Assembly (NCBI GenBank): GCA_020073545.1
Contig: JAIQEZ010000024.1
Span: forward strand, 1 to 46,238
Length of the DNA: 46,238 nucleotides
Reading direction: 5' to 3'
Source of the DNA: Terriglobia bacterium
GTDB lineage: Bacteria; Acidobacteriota; Terriglobia; UBA7540
Part shown: piece after piece, positions 1-7,854 of the stretch
How positions within the stretch are numbered: position 1 is the first letter of the stretch
How the letters are laid out: each line of letters opens with the position of its first letter
Program-made: the position numbers and the translations under genes
The notes under the pieces: model-generated
What the model was told of the DNA's origin: nothing
Databases searched by the model: none
The model's input: the letters and a program-made list of their open reading frames with translations, nothing else

Positions 1-657
1 CTCCAATCCACTGAAGCTCTCGAGGCCGTCGGTGTATACGAGAGAACCAGGTGCTACGTTCTGTCGCAGGAAGGCGATGAGGGTTCCGCCTCTGAAATCC
101 GGGATGACCGCCATGCGAGCGCGCCCGGTCGCGCGGCCACGCTTCTCCACCGCTACCACGATGAGGGCGGCCTTCCGGCCCCTCAGTTGTCGGCTTCCCC
201 GCAAACCCGCTTGAATACCTCCAACCCAGGCGTCGTCCACTTCCACTTCCCCGCGCAGCGGCTCTCGGGCCAAGTTGACCATGGCTTGCCGCAACTTGTG
301 CAGTATCATCCACGCCGTCTCGTAACGTCGCAGACCAAGCTGGCGCTGCAAGAGAAGCGCCGAGACGCCACGTTTATCCGTGGTCATGAGGTAGGCCGCC
401 CAGAACCAAACCGTCAGCGGCGTTTTCGTGTTATGCAGAATCGTCCCTGCCGTGAGGGAGACTTGATACCGACAACCAGTGCATTGCCAGCGCCGCGGTT
501 TCACGATTTGGTAAGAACTGCGGTTCCCGCACCGCGGGCAGACGAAGCCGTCCGGCCAGCGGCACTCAGCCAGATACTTCTGGCAAGCCTCTTCGGTAGC
601 GAACATCGACTGAAACTCGCGCAAGGTTTTCGGAAACGCTGGGCGCGGCATGCCCAT
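1..657 (-). CDS. IS1595-family (ISXO2-like) transposase, C-terminus missing
   Basis: Translation of the minus strand from ATG at 657 or 651 stays open to the window edge (about 219 codons). The N-terminal part has a zinc ribbon: a CPRC pair (around residues 38-41) and a CTGC pair about 20 residues later, the arrangement of the ISXO2-like transposase family. It is followed by the typical AGTILHNTKTPL segment, a TDKRGVSALLLQRQLG helix region, and the catalytic-start motif EVDDAWVGG that contributes the first acidic residues of the DDE-type site. The remaining catalytic residues are beyond the edge. The frame is intact as far as visible, so the element may be active. Of the two start codons, 651 coincides with the expected transcription start of the promoter at 658-686, so translation may be leaderless. 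Confidence 0.85.
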   Translation of the reverse strand, partial: MGMPRPAFPKTLREFQSMFATEEACQKYLAECRWPDGFVCPRCGNRSSYQIVKPRRWQCTGCRYQVSLTAGTILHNTKTPLTVWFWAAYLMTTDKRGVSALLLQRQLGLRRYETAWMILHKLRQAMVNLAREPLRGEVEVDDAWVGGIQAGLRGSRQLRGRKAALIVVAVEKRGRATGRARMAVIPDFRGGTLIAFLRQNVAPGSLVYTDGLESFSGLE

Positions 658-686
658 ATACTACTAATTGGGGCTTGCTGAAACAA
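658..686 (-). promoter_or_regulatory. Promoter of the IS1595 transposase
   Basis: On the minus strand a TTGTTT -35 (686-681) is separated by exactly 17 bases from a TAGTAT -10 (663-658). A start seven bases downstream would fall at 651, the A of an ATG codon of the transposase. This is seen in sequence; promoter activity is inference. Confidence 0.5.
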
Positions 687-696
687 CCGGATAAGC

Positions 697-762
697 ATGA
701 GTCACCTGATCGTCCGGTCACTCAATCACCCGATCCCCCGATCATCGGATCACCCGATTAGT
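697..762. repeat. Degenerate tandem repeat of ATCACCCGAT-like units
   Basis: About 60 bases are made of imperfect 8-10 base units of the type TCACCCGATC/TCACTCAATC. The same unit type recurs at 2867-2998 and 27100-27127. The tract sits between the insertion sequence and the 3' end of the DUF2961 gene. It could serve as a terminator-like or slippage-prone spacer; no function is visible. Confidence 0.7.
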
Positions 763-1884
763 TCACTTTCCTGCGTTCCCTGGTCCACCCACGGGATAAA
801 GCTTGGGCAGCCGCTGATCAACCGGCGGCAGTGCAGGAAAGGGGGTGTGCGGCTCCCTCTGATACCAATAGGCGACGGAGAAGTAGTTGTCCGAGCGGTG
901 ATTCGCGTGCCCGTGCTCGATGGTGGCGCGAATCGACTTCGTGAAGGGAATCGGCGAATCCAGGTGGAAGCGATAAACCGATGATCGGCTTCCCGCCAGT
1001 TCCTCACCCTTGACGGGTGCGCCGAACAGCTCGTACGAGAACGGCTGATCGCCAAAATCCCATGCTCCCAGGAAGTAGTCTTCCGAGCCCGTGCCCGTGA
1101 TCGTGGGGAGCTTGTCGCCGTCAATGAAAAACATGTCGTCACCTTCTCCCCACCAGCCGTCCTGGTTTTGCAGCACCGACATCGTCACACCCACGTAGTG
1201 CCCGCGTCCTGTGGCCTCCATCCAAACGTAGTTGTCCTCGCCCGTCAGGTCGGGTCTCCCGTTGACGAAGGGATCGCCATTACTCTGCCACTGGTTTGTC
1301 CAGCCATGATTCGGCGTGGCCTGCCGATACTGCGCGTGGAAGTAGAGCGTATCGGCAGGAAGAGGGCTCGGGTATTTCCGGTAATCGATATTGAAATAGC
1401 ATGAATTCACGGGCAGTTTTCCCTCGTTGGTCACCGTGATTTTCGCCATTTTCTGGAACGGCATTGGTAAAAACGAGTTCAAGGCCTTCGTGGAACCGAC
1501 CGCAAACGGTAAGGATTGATAGGTAAAGTACTCCCCGAGGCCCAATCCGAAGAAATCGCCGATGGGCGTCTCGACGCTGGGCGTGGGTTCGTTGTCCCAG
1601 TACATGCGGAGCACCAGTTTTTTCAAATGCGCCTGCTCAGCGCTCGCGATCGTGAACCAGATGTGGGTGATGACGCCCGGGCCTGACTCCTCGAACACCG
1701 TGAATGTTTCGCCCGCCGCAATCTTGCGCAGGTCGTCGTTCGCCCCGGTACGGTCCCAGCTCGAGACGCGTTTCAGGACGTAGTCGTGTGGCTTCGGCAG
1801 GTCCGCGAGCAGCCCGCTCAATTCCTGAGCGAGTGCAGCGGGAACAAGACAGAACCAGATAAGCAACCAGCCCAGCTTGCGCAT
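763..1884 (-). CDS. Secreted DUF2961 / GH172-family glycoside hydrolase
   Basis: A 373-residue protein with a clear signal peptide (about residues 1-19, ending ALAQ), so it is exported. The body matches the DUF2961 family, which is now glycoside hydrolase family 172 and includes alpha-D-fructofuranosidases/difructose-dianhydride synthases and alpha-D-arabinofuranosidases. The two family glutamates appear as E247 in the WWGEGDD segment and E268 in GTGSEDYF. They are 21 residues apart, which agrees with the spacing I recall for the catalytic pair in the characterised Bifidobacterium enzyme. Other family features are the early ESGPGVITHIWFT segment and the late IEHGHAN segment. Length is normal for a single-domain member. 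The substrate cannot be told from sequence; the likely targets are fructan- or arabinan-type sugars. It is a lone gene, flanked by a repeat tract and a divergent methylase gene. Confidence 0.85.
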   Translation of the reverse strand: MRKLGWLLIWFCLVPAALAQELSGLLADLPKPHDYVLKRVSSWDRTGANDDLRKIAAGETFTVFEESGPGVITHIWFTIASAEQAHLKKLVLRMYWDNEPTPSVETPIGDFFGLGLGEYFTYQSLPFAVGSTKALNSFLPMPFQKMAKITVTNEGKLPVNSCYFNIDYRKYPSPLPADTLYFHAQYRQATPNHGWTNQWQSNGDPFVNGRPDLTGEDNYVWMEATGRGHYVGVTMSVLQNQDGWWGEGDDMFFIDGDKLPTITGTGSEDYFLGAWDFGDQPFSYELFGAPVKGEELAGSRSSVYRFHLDSPIPFTKSIRATIEHGHANHRSDNYFSVAYWYQREPHTPFPALPPVDQRLPKLYPVGGPGNAGK

Positions 1885-2053
1885 GAAGGCCTCCAGAGGC
1901 TTTTCTAAGGAATGCCAGGAATCGGCGGGATTCTATCACACGCGGGCGCGCGCAAGGCCTCCCGAAGTCCATGGCGGAACGCTCAGGTCTCGACATCATG
2001 CCGCCACGGCGTTAAGCTGTCGTCCCAGTCAGTAGTACGGCTGAGGTCATCCC

Positions 2054-2866
2054 GTGAGGCGCACAAATCCCCGTGAAGTCGGCAGTCCCACGAATGCGCT
2101 CGTGAAGGTTTTCCGGCGGGCGCTGGCCGAAGGAACCACGCGGCAGGGTTGGCTGGCTGTGGAGGGACCCTTTCTGGTGGAGGAAGCGCTGAAGGCGGCG
2201 CCCCGCGTCAAAACTCACAGCGTCTTGATAGCGAGCGGCGCAGCGGAAAAGTTCTCCGCACTCCTCGGTCGCCTGCCTGCTGAGGCCGAAATCACGCAGG
2301 TCCCTGACCGCTTGTTCGAGCGCGTCGCGCAAACTCAGTCTCCGCAGGGAATCGCCGCGCTCGTAGAACTGCCGACCTGCGAGCTCGAACAAGTTGCGGC
2401 CGGGCACGATGCCCTGCTGCTGGTGGCCTGTCGAATTCAGGATCCCGGCAACCTCGGCACGATGCTGCGCACCGCCCTGGCGTTTTCCGCTTCGGCGCTC
2501 CTCACCTTGAAGGAGACGGTGAGCCCGTTCAATCCCAAGGCCGTGCGCGCTTCGGCGGGAGCCATCTTCCGGCTTCCGCTCGTTTGCGACCTCGATCCGA
2601 ATGAGGCCCTGACGTTCCTGAGCCATCGCGTCCGCGTCGTGGCTGCGGATCGTCACAGCCCGTCACCGCTCGCGAGCGCAGATCTGACGCGACCCCTCGC
2701 GATCCTCGTCGGGCGCGAAGCCACCGGATTGCCCGAGGAGATTGCCCGGCACGCCAGCCAGCTTCTGAGCATCCCGATCCGGGAGGAAGTGGATTCCGTG
2801 AACGCCGCCACGGCAGCTAGCATCTTTCTGTATGAAGCGGCACGCCAGCGAGGGTTCAAGTATTGA
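2054..2866 (+). CDS. SpoU/TrmH-family RNA 2'-O-ribose methyltransferase
   Basis: This 270-residue protein transfers a methyl group from S-adenosylmethionine to a ribose in rRNA or tRNA. An N-terminal substrate-binding part (residues 1-100, with the LAVEGPFLVEEALK segment typical of the RlmB-type domain) precedes the SPOUT knot. The three SpoU motifs are present: DPGNLGTMLRTA, LVGREATGLPEE and SIPIREEVDSVNAATAASI. The size fits the 23S rRNA Gm-methylase group, but the exact target nucleotide cannot be assigned. The start is GTG at 2054, since the homology begins soon after it; the ribosome-binding site is poor. It is followed by a repeat tract that separates it from rarA, with both genes in the same direction. 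Confidence 0.85.
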   Translation: MRRTNPREVGSPTNALVKVFRRALAEGTTRQGWLAVEGPFLVEEALKAAPRVKTHSVLIASGAAEKFSALLGRLPAEAEITQVPDRLFERVAQTQSPQGIAALVELPTCELEQVAAGHDALLLVACRIQDPGNLGTMLRTALAFSASALLTLKETVSPFNPKAVRASAGAIFRLPLVCDLDPNEALTFLSHRVRVVAADRHSPSPLASADLTRPLAILVGREATGLPEEIARHASQLLSIPIREEVDSVNAATAASIFLYEAARQRGFKY

Positions 2867-2998
2867 GTGATTGGCTGATTGAGCCATCGGGTGATTTGGC
2901 GATTGTGTGATTGAGCCATTGCCAGGAACCTCTGTGATTTTCAATCGCACAATCACCAGACCGCCAAATCACTCAATCACCCGATCACGCAATCACCA
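2867..2998. repeat. Inverted pair of degenerate GATT/AATC repeat arms
   Basis: The whole spacer between the methylase and rarA consists of short units. The left arm reads as TGATTG-type units and the right arm as their complement. Exact pairing includes GTGATTTGGCG (2891-2901) with CGCCAAATCAC (2962-2972), and 14 bases at 2901-2914 pair with 2941-2954 with one G-U type change. RNA from either strand would fold into a long imperfect hairpin ending at the rarA start codon, so it may act as a terminator or affect rarA translation. Confidence 0.75.
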
Positions 2999-4366
2999 AT
3001 GGCTATGAGCTTGTTTGGACCAACTCCCCCCGACTTTTCCTCGAACCCGCCGCAACGGGCGGCGAGTCCCTCGCCGCTGGCCGACCGCATGCGGCCGGAG
3101 GCGATCGAAGAATTCGTTGGCCAGCTTCACATTTTGGGTCCGGGCAAGCCGCTCCGTCGCCAGATCGAGCGCGATGAGCTGGGATCCATGATCCTCTGGG
3201 GTCCACCGGGCTCGGGCAAGACCACGCTCGCCACCATCGTCGCACGCAAAACGCGCAGCGACTTCGTGCGCTACAGCGCCGTCCTCGCGGGCATCAAGGA
3301 AATCAAGGAAGTGATGGCGGCGGCGGAAAAATCACGGCACTACGGTCGCCGCACGGTGTTGTTCATCGACGAAATCCATCGCTTCAACAAGGCGCAGCAG
3401 GATGCGTTCTTGCCTTACGTAGAGCGGGGCGACATCGTGCTGATCGGCGCCACCACGGAAAATCCCTCTTTCGAAGTCAACGCCGCGCTGCTCTCGCGTG
3501 CCAAAGTCTACATGCTCTCCGCGCTCTCGACCGACGAGGTGCAGGCGCTCCTCCGCCGCGCGCTCGGCAATGAAAAGCAGGGCCTTGGCTCCCAGCACAT
3601 TGAGATCTCCGAAGAGCTCCTGCGGCAAATTGCGGTGTTCGCGAACGGCGACGCGCGCGCGGCCTACAACACGCTCGAAACCGCCGTCGCCGCTGCTCCG
3701 CGCGACGCGGAAGGACGCATCACTATTACCGACGGGCTGATCGAAGACGCCATTCAGCGGAAGGTTTTGCTGTACGACAAAGCCGGCGAAGAGCACTACA
3801 ACCTGATTTCCGCCCTCCACAAGTCGGTTCGCAACTCCGACCCCGACGCCGCGCTCTACTGGCTGGGCCGCATGCTGGAAGCGGGAGAAGATCCCCTTTA
3901 CATCGCGCGCCGCCTGATTCGCGAGGCCTCGGAGGACATCGGTTTGGCCGACCCGAATGCTCTGAGCGTGACGGTCGCTGCCATGCAGGCCGTGCACTTC
4001 CTGGGAATGCCGGAGGGGAATCTGGCGCTCGCGGAGGCTGCGGTCTATCTTTCGCTCGCCCCCAAGTCCAATGCGCTCTACGTCGGCTATGGCGAAGTCG
4101 CGAGCGACGCGCAGAAGACTATCGCCGAGCCCGTGCCCTTCCATCTGCGCAACCCCGTGACCGGACTGATGGCGAACTTCGGTTACGGCAAGGGGTATCA
4201 GTATGCGCATAAGGCTGAAGACAAACTCACCGATATGCAGTGCCTGCCCGACAACCTCAAGGACCGCCGCTACTACCGCCCCACCGATCAGGGCTTCGAA
4301 AAGAAGCTGAAGGAAAAACTCCAGGCCATCGAGGAGTGGAAGAAGAAATACGCGCGGGGCGGGTGA
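2999..4366 (+). CDS. rarA: Replication-associated recombination protein RarA (MgsA), AAA+ ATPase
   Basis: A 455-residue clamp-loader-related ATPase that acts at stalled replication forks. Visible motifs are Walker A GPPGSGKT (residues 68-75), Walker B LFIDEIHRFN, the sensor-1 segment GATTENPSFEVN and the arginine-finger region ALLSRAKV. The C-terminal half carries the RarA-specific tetramerisation part, including HYNLISALHKSVRNSDPDAALYWL split over two helices, and the ends NPVTGLMANFGYGKGYQYAH and YYRPTDQG. Length is typical. The start is at 2999 or the second ATG at 3005; the first lies directly at the end of the repeat tract and no Shine-Dalgarno is obvious because the repeat occupies that position. 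Confidence 0.93.
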   Translation: MAMSLFGPTPPDFSSNPPQRAASPSPLADRMRPEAIEEFVGQLHILGPGKPLRRQIERDELGSMILWGPPGSGKTTLATIVARKTRSDFVRYSAVLAGIKEIKEVMAAAEKSRHYGRRTVLFIDEIHRFNKAQQDAFLPYVERGDIVLIGATTENPSFEVNAALLSRAKVYMLSALSTDEVQALLRRALGNEKQGLGSQHIEISEELLRQIAVFANGDARAAYNTLETAVAAAPRDAEGRITITDGLIEDAIQRKVLLYDKAGEEHYNLISALHKSVRNSDPDAALYWLGRMLEAGEDPLYIARRLIREASEDIGLADPNALSVTVAAMQAVHFLGMPEGNLALAEAAVYLSLAPKSNALYVGYGEVASDAQKTIAEPVPFHLRNPVTGLMANFGYGKGYQYAHKAEDKLTDMQCLPDNLKDRRYYRPTDQGFEKKLKEKLQAIEEWKKKYARGG

Positions 4367-4419
4367 GCATGCAGCTCAGTTTCCAGCAGTTTTCCGCAAT
4401 GTGAATTGCGCCCGGTACT

Positions 4420-4830
4420 TCAAATACCACCGGTCACAAACCGCTTGGCGTGCTCTTTCAGAATGCAGCGGTCCATGACGACCGTGAGGCCGGCGCCGCG
4501 GGCGCGTTCGGCGGCTTGCTCGTGGATCACCCCTTCTTGCATCCAGATAACCTTGGCTTGCTTGCGGATGGCGGCCTCCACCACTTCCGGAACGAATTCT
4601 GATCGGCGGAAGATCACGACCACATCGAATGGCTCGGGGACTTCGTCGAGTGACGCATACGCCTTCTCGCCCAAGACCGATCCCTCATGCGGGTTCACGG
4701 GGATAATCCGGTACCCGTGGCTCTGCATGAAGGCTGCCACGCCGTGGCTCGGGCGTGCAGCCTTCGACGACAGGCCTACCACCGCCAGTGTCTTGCCATG
4801 CTCGAGAATTTCCATGATTGCGTCCGACAT
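4420..4830 (-). CDS. CoA-binding domain protein (YccU-like)
   Basis: A 136-residue single-domain Rossmann-fold protein of the CoA-binding family related to the N-terminal domain of succinyl-CoA ligase alpha. Visible parts are the nucleotide loop VVGLSSKAARPSHGVA, the VNPHEGSVLGEKAY segment, FDVVVIFRRSEFVPEVVEAA and KVIWMQEGVIHEQA. The C-terminal VMDRCILKEHAKR is the usual end of the family. The open frame extends upstream to 4911, but those 27 codons are translated repeat (see 4855-4945), so ATG at 4830 is chosen. Binding of coenzyme A and possible protein S-CoAlation have been reported for relatives; the function here is unknown. It lies convergent to rarA. Confidence 0.8.
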   Translation of the reverse strand: MSDAIMEILEHGKTLAVVGLSSKAARPSHGVAAFMQSHGYRIIPVNPHEGSVLGEKAYASLDEVPEPFDVVVIFRRSEFVPEVVEAAIRKQAKVIWMQEGVIHEQAAERARGAGLTVVMDRCILKEHAKRFVTGGI

Positions 4831-4854
4831 CACCTGCAACCCTTGGCCGCCTGC

Positions 4855-4945
4855 GGAGTCGTGGGTTCTGAGTCCGGAGTCGCGAGTCAAAGAGGCCGGG
4901 CTCCGGAACAAGAGCCTCTAGACTCCGGACCCCGGACTGAGAGAC
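4855..4945. repeat. Inverted pair of degenerate GAGTCCGGA repeat arms
   Basis: The left part (about 4860-4890) has GAGTCC/GGAGTC-type units and the right part (about 4920-4945) the complementary GACTCCGGACCCCGGACT. Between them AGAGGC and GCCTCT close a central hairpin. The design is the same as at 2867-2998 and 7748-7854, but the unit sequence differs. It sits between hisC and the CoA-binding protein gene. Confidence 0.65.
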
Positions 4946-4957
4946 CCAAGACCCCCC

Positions 4958-6085
4958 TTACAGCTTGCCCGCCTTCACCGGCGACGAGAGCACACGGCGC
5001 AGGGCTTCCAGGAATTGTTCGTTTTCTTCGTGAATTCCCACCGTCACGCGCAGGGAAGTGGGGAAGCCGTAAAGCTTCATGGGCCGCACGATCACGCCTT
5101 CGTGCAGCAACCGAATGAAGTCTTCCTCGCAATCCCGCCCGGTATCGATGAGCAGGAAATTCCCGGCCGAGGGCGTGTACCGGGCGCCCAGCAGCGTCAA
5201 CTCTCCGGTCAGGAATTTCATCTCGCGGCGATTGGTCTCGAGCGACCTTGCGATGTGCTCACGGTCATCCACCGCCGCCATCCCGGCCACCTGCGCCAAG
5301 CTCGAGGCGTTAAACGGCGAGCGAATGCGGTGGAGGCACTCAATCAGTTCCGGGTGTCCCATGCCGTACCCGAGCCGGATTCCTGCCAAGCCATGCACCT
5401 TCGAAAAAGTTCGCAGCACCAGGATATTTTTCCCCGCCCGGACGCAGTCAATCGAATGAGAATAATCCGGGCGTTGCACATATTCAAAGTACGCCTCGTC
5501 TAACACCACGAGAATGCGCGAGGGAATCGCCTCGAGGAAGCGGTCCAGCTCTTCGGCGGTGAACATCGTGCCCGTGGGGTTGTTGGGATTGGCGAGGTAA
5601 ACCACCTTGGTGCGCGCCGTGATGGCGTGGGCAATCGCGGGAAGATCGAAGGTCAGGTCGCGCATCGGCACCTGCACCAGCCCTGCGCCCATGTCTTCAA
5701 TGGCCAGCCGGTACATGTAGAAAGCCGATGCGGAGGTGATCGCTTCGTCGGCGCTGCCGGAAAGAAACGTCTTCGCCACCAACTCGATCAGCTCGGTGGA
5801 ACCCGCGCCCAGGATGATCTGGTCCATGGAGAGGCCTTGGATCTCTGCGAGCTTCCTCCGCAGGTAATATCCGCTTCCATCGGGATAGATATGAATATGA
5901 CCGAGATAGTTGCGGATGGCTTCCTGGGCTTTGGGTGAAGGTCCCAGCGGGTTTTCGTTCGACGCCAGCTTGATGGCCGTGCGTCCCAGTTCGCGCTCCA
6001 CTTCCTCGATAGGTTTGCCCGGCGGGTAGGGTCGAATGCGGCTCGACCAGGGTGGAAGCATATCGTAGATGGAAGATCGCGGCAT
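4958..6085 (-). CDS. hisC: Histidinol-phosphate aminotransferase
   Basis: A fold-type I PLP aminotransferase of 375 residues that converts imidazole-acetol phosphate and glutamate to histidinol phosphate in histidine synthesis. Seen in sequence: the substrate segment KLASNENPLGPSP near the N-terminus, YPDGSGYYLRRKLA, NPNNPTGTMF with the cofactor-binding asparagine, VVLDEAYFEY, and the Schiff-base lysine in TFSKVHGLAGIRLGYG (about residue 229). Relatives of this subgroup can also transaminate aromatic amino acids, so a role in phenylalanine or tyrosine synthesis is possible. The ATG at 6085 was chosen over an upstream GTG at 6109, because homology starts shortly after it. No other his gene is in the window. 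Confidence 0.9.
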   Translation of the reverse strand: MPRSSIYDMLPPWSSRIRPYPPGKPIEEVERELGRTAIKLASNENPLGPSPKAQEAIRNYLGHIHIYPDGSGYYLRRKLAEIQGLSMDQIILGAGSTELIELVAKTFLSGSADEAITSASAFYMYRLAIEDMGAGLVQVPMRDLTFDLPAIAHAITARTKVVYLANPNNPTGTMFTAEELDRFLEAIPSRILVVLDEAYFEYVQRPDYSHSIDCVRAGKNILVLRTFSKVHGLAGIRLGYGMGHPELIECLHRIRSPFNASSLAQVAGMAAVDDREHIARSLETNRREMKFLTGELTLLGARYTPSAGNFLLIDTGRDCEEDFIRLLHEGVIVRPMKLYGFPTSLRVTVGIHEENEQFLEALRRVLSSPVKAGKL

Positions 6086-6134
6086 GGATTCTGAGGTAGG
6101 GGCGCGCACTCCGCGCAGGAGGGCCGGCCCTTCG

Positions 6135-6857
6135 CTACCTTGCCCCCTTCCAGTTTTTTAACCGCTCAACTTCCGCACGCGTCAGGTGGCGTAGCTCACC
6201 AGGCCGCAAGCCGCGGTCGGTCAGGAACGCAATCCGAACGCGTCTTAACTTTACCACCGGCTGCCCGATGCGCTCAAACATCCGCCGGACCTGGTGGTAG
6301 CGGCCCTCGACGAGAGTGATTTCATACCAAGGTTTGTCGCCCTCTGCAAGGGGGCGGACCTGGCAGGGCGCTGTCCGTCGCCCGTCGAGCACTACCCCGC
6401 TTTCCAGTTTCGCGATTTCCCCGGCCTCCGGCCGGCCTTGCAGTTTCACATGATACGTTCTGGGCACGGAGGAAGCCCGCGACATCAGATAGTTCGCCAG
6501 ATCTCCATCGTTGGTCAGAATCATCAAGCCGGAGGAGTGGTAGTCCAATCTGCCGACCGGGTAGACGCGTTGCTTGATTCCGCGTACCAGGGAGAGCACG
6601 GTGGGCCGGCGCTGCGGGTCGCTGACCGTTGAAACGTAACCGACGGGTTTATTCAGCAGCAGGTAGACGTGCTGCGTGGCGCGACTCAGCAAACGGCCGT
6701 CCACACGGATGTGGTCGCGCTCGGGATCGGCCTTTGAACCGAGCTGTGTGACGGCCTCGGCGTTGACGCTGACGCGACCTTCCAGAATCATCTGTTCAGC
6801 TTTACGCCTAGAGGTAATACCTGCGTCAGCAATGATTTTCTGGAGGCGCTGTTGCAT
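6135..6857 (-). CDS. rluB: 23S rRNA pseudouridine synthase, RluB/RsuA family
   Basis: A 240-residue enzyme that isomerises a uridine in 23S rRNA. It begins with an S4 RNA-binding domain (residues 1-60, MQQRLQKIIADAGITSRRKA) and continues with the RsuA-type catalytic domain. The catalytic aspartate is in YPVGRLDYHSSGLMILTNDG, followed by MSRASSVPRTYHVKL and EGRYHQVRRMFERIG. Although the frame is open further upstream to 7208, that part overlaps scpB in another frame; ATG at 6857 is where homology begins. It is the last gene of the trpS-scpA-scpB-rluB set; scpB next to rluB is a common order in many bacteria. Confidence 0.88.
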   Translation of the reverse strand: MQQRLQKIIADAGITSRRKAEQMILEGRVSVNAEAVTQLGSKADPERDHIRVDGRLLSRATQHVYLLLNKPVGYVSTVSDPQRRPTVLSLVRGIKQRVYPVGRLDYHSSGLMILTNDGDLANYLMSRASSVPRTYHVKLQGRPEAGEIAKLESGVVLDGRRTAPCQVRPLAEGDKPWYEITLVEGRYHQVRRMFERIGQPVVKLRRVRIAFLTDRGLRPGELRHLTRAEVERLKNWKGAR

Positions 6858-6933
6858 AGACGCGAGAGGCTGCAGTTTCGAATCCGCGACCAGCGGGAGG
6901 TGTTGCCGTGACCCATGCCCTCCAGGGTCGCCC

Positions 6934-7743
6934 CTAGCTGGGCGTGGGAGGTGTCTCCTCGGGGGTTGGTGCAACGTTTTCTTCGCTCGGTGCGGTTGGC
7001 GCGGGGGCCGGGGGTCCGCTGGCGGATGCTGCCGCTTCCAGATTCTCCCCAGGCGTTCTCTCCTGGGCAACGAGCGGCGCGGGCTCGGGAGGCGGCGACA
7101 CGGCGGCTGCGTCGCCCGCCCCTGCGTCAGCCTCTGCACTCGATATCGGTGCGGGTTCAGCTCCCGCCGCCGGAGCTTCGTCGTCGGTCCACTCGGAGCC
7201 CAGCGCACGCTTTGCCAGTTCCTCGAATTCCTTCAGGCTGGGCAACTCGCCCACGTCCTTTAACCCGAAGTGCACAAGGAAATCCCGCGAGGTACGATAG
7301 AGAATCGGCCGTCCCACCACACTCTTCCGCCCCGCCGTCACCACCAGCTTCTTTTCCATCAGCGTGTGGATCACCCCGCCTGCATCCACGCCGCGAATTT
7401 CCTCGATTTCCGGCAGCGTCACCGGCTGGCGGTACGCGACCACCGCCAGCGTTTCGAGCGCGGGCTTCGAAAGCCGAATCGGCGGCTTCAGGCTCTTGAC
7501 ATATTTCCGCAGGATCTCGTGGTGCTCGGTTTTGGTGGAGAACTTGTAGCCATTCGCCACCTGCCGGATCTGAATGCCGTGCTGGTTCTGCTCGTAATCG
7601 GCAATGAGCTGGTCGAGCTGGGCCTTTACCCGTTCGCGCTCCTGGCCGTCCAGGGTCTTCAGGATGGCATCGAGCGTGACCGGCTCCGGCGCCACGTAGA
7701 TGATCCCCTCGATCATGGCCTTCAGATTTTCATCATTCAGCAT
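6934..7743 (-). CDS. scpB: Segregation and condensation protein B
   Basis: ScpB is the winged-helix dimer that joins ScpA and Smc in the bacterial condensin complex. The first 180 residues are a normal ScpB: MIEGIIYVAPEPVTLDAI, RLSKPALETLAVVAYRQP, the IEEIRGVDAGGVIHTLMEK wing and the PILYRTSRDFLVHFGL end. The protein continues to 269 residues with about 75 residues of alanine, proline and glutamate (from around residue 190), likely disordered. Such a tail is not part of the family and resembles the tails on bL9, bL25 and bS6 in this window. It lies between scpA and rluB, separated from scpA by a repeat tract of about 110 bases. Confidence 0.9.
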   Translation of the reverse strand: MLNDENLKAMIEGIIYVAPEPVTLDAILKTLDGQERERVKAQLDQLIADYEQNQHGIQIRQVANGYKFSTKTEHHEILRKYVKSLKPPIRLSKPALETLAVVAYRQPVTLPEIEEIRGVDAGGVIHTLMEKKLVVTAGRKSVVGRPILYRTSRDFLVHFGLKDVGELPSLKEFEELAKRALGSEWTDDEAPAAGAEPAPISSAEADAGAGDAAAVSPPPEPAPLVAQERTPGENLEAAASASGPPAPAPTAPSEENVAPTPEETPPTPS

Positions 7744-7747
7744 AAAA

Positions 7748-7854
7748 GAAGTCTTCAGTCCTCAGTGGTCAGTTTTCAGTTGCGGGCTCGTTGCCGTCGG
7801 GACTGGCAATCCCGTTCTACTGACGACTGACAACTGACTACTGATAACTGACAA
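7748..7854. repeat. Inverted pair of degenerate CAACTGA repeat arms
   Basis: The left arm (about 7750-7785) contains CAGTGGTCAGTTTTCAGTTG and the right arm (about 7820-7854) ACTGACAACTGA-type units. These are partial reverse complements across a unique centre of about 35 bases. It separates scpA and scpB, which usually overlap or nearly touch, so the repeat has probably inserted or expanded here. Confidence 0.7.

Larger units (their letters stand above)
1..690 (-). mobile_element. IS1595-family insertion sequence, partial (5' end of transposase only)
   Basis: The element is cut by the left edge of the window. It carries a transposase reading leftward, and its outer end probably lies near 670-690, where the sequence changes into an intergenic repeat tract. 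No terminal inverted repeat can be confirmed because the other end is outside the window. The outer end also holds a good -35/-10 pair, as expected for an insertion sequence that drives its own transposase. Family assignment comes from the encoded protein. Confidence 0.75.

Noticed and set aside
697-762. CRISPR array
   Set aside because: Units are 8-10 bases, imperfect and without spacers; no cas gene in the window.
6858-7208. N-terminal extension of rluB
   Set aside because: Those codons overlap scpB, are arginine/proline-rich and precede a normal S4-domain start at 6857.
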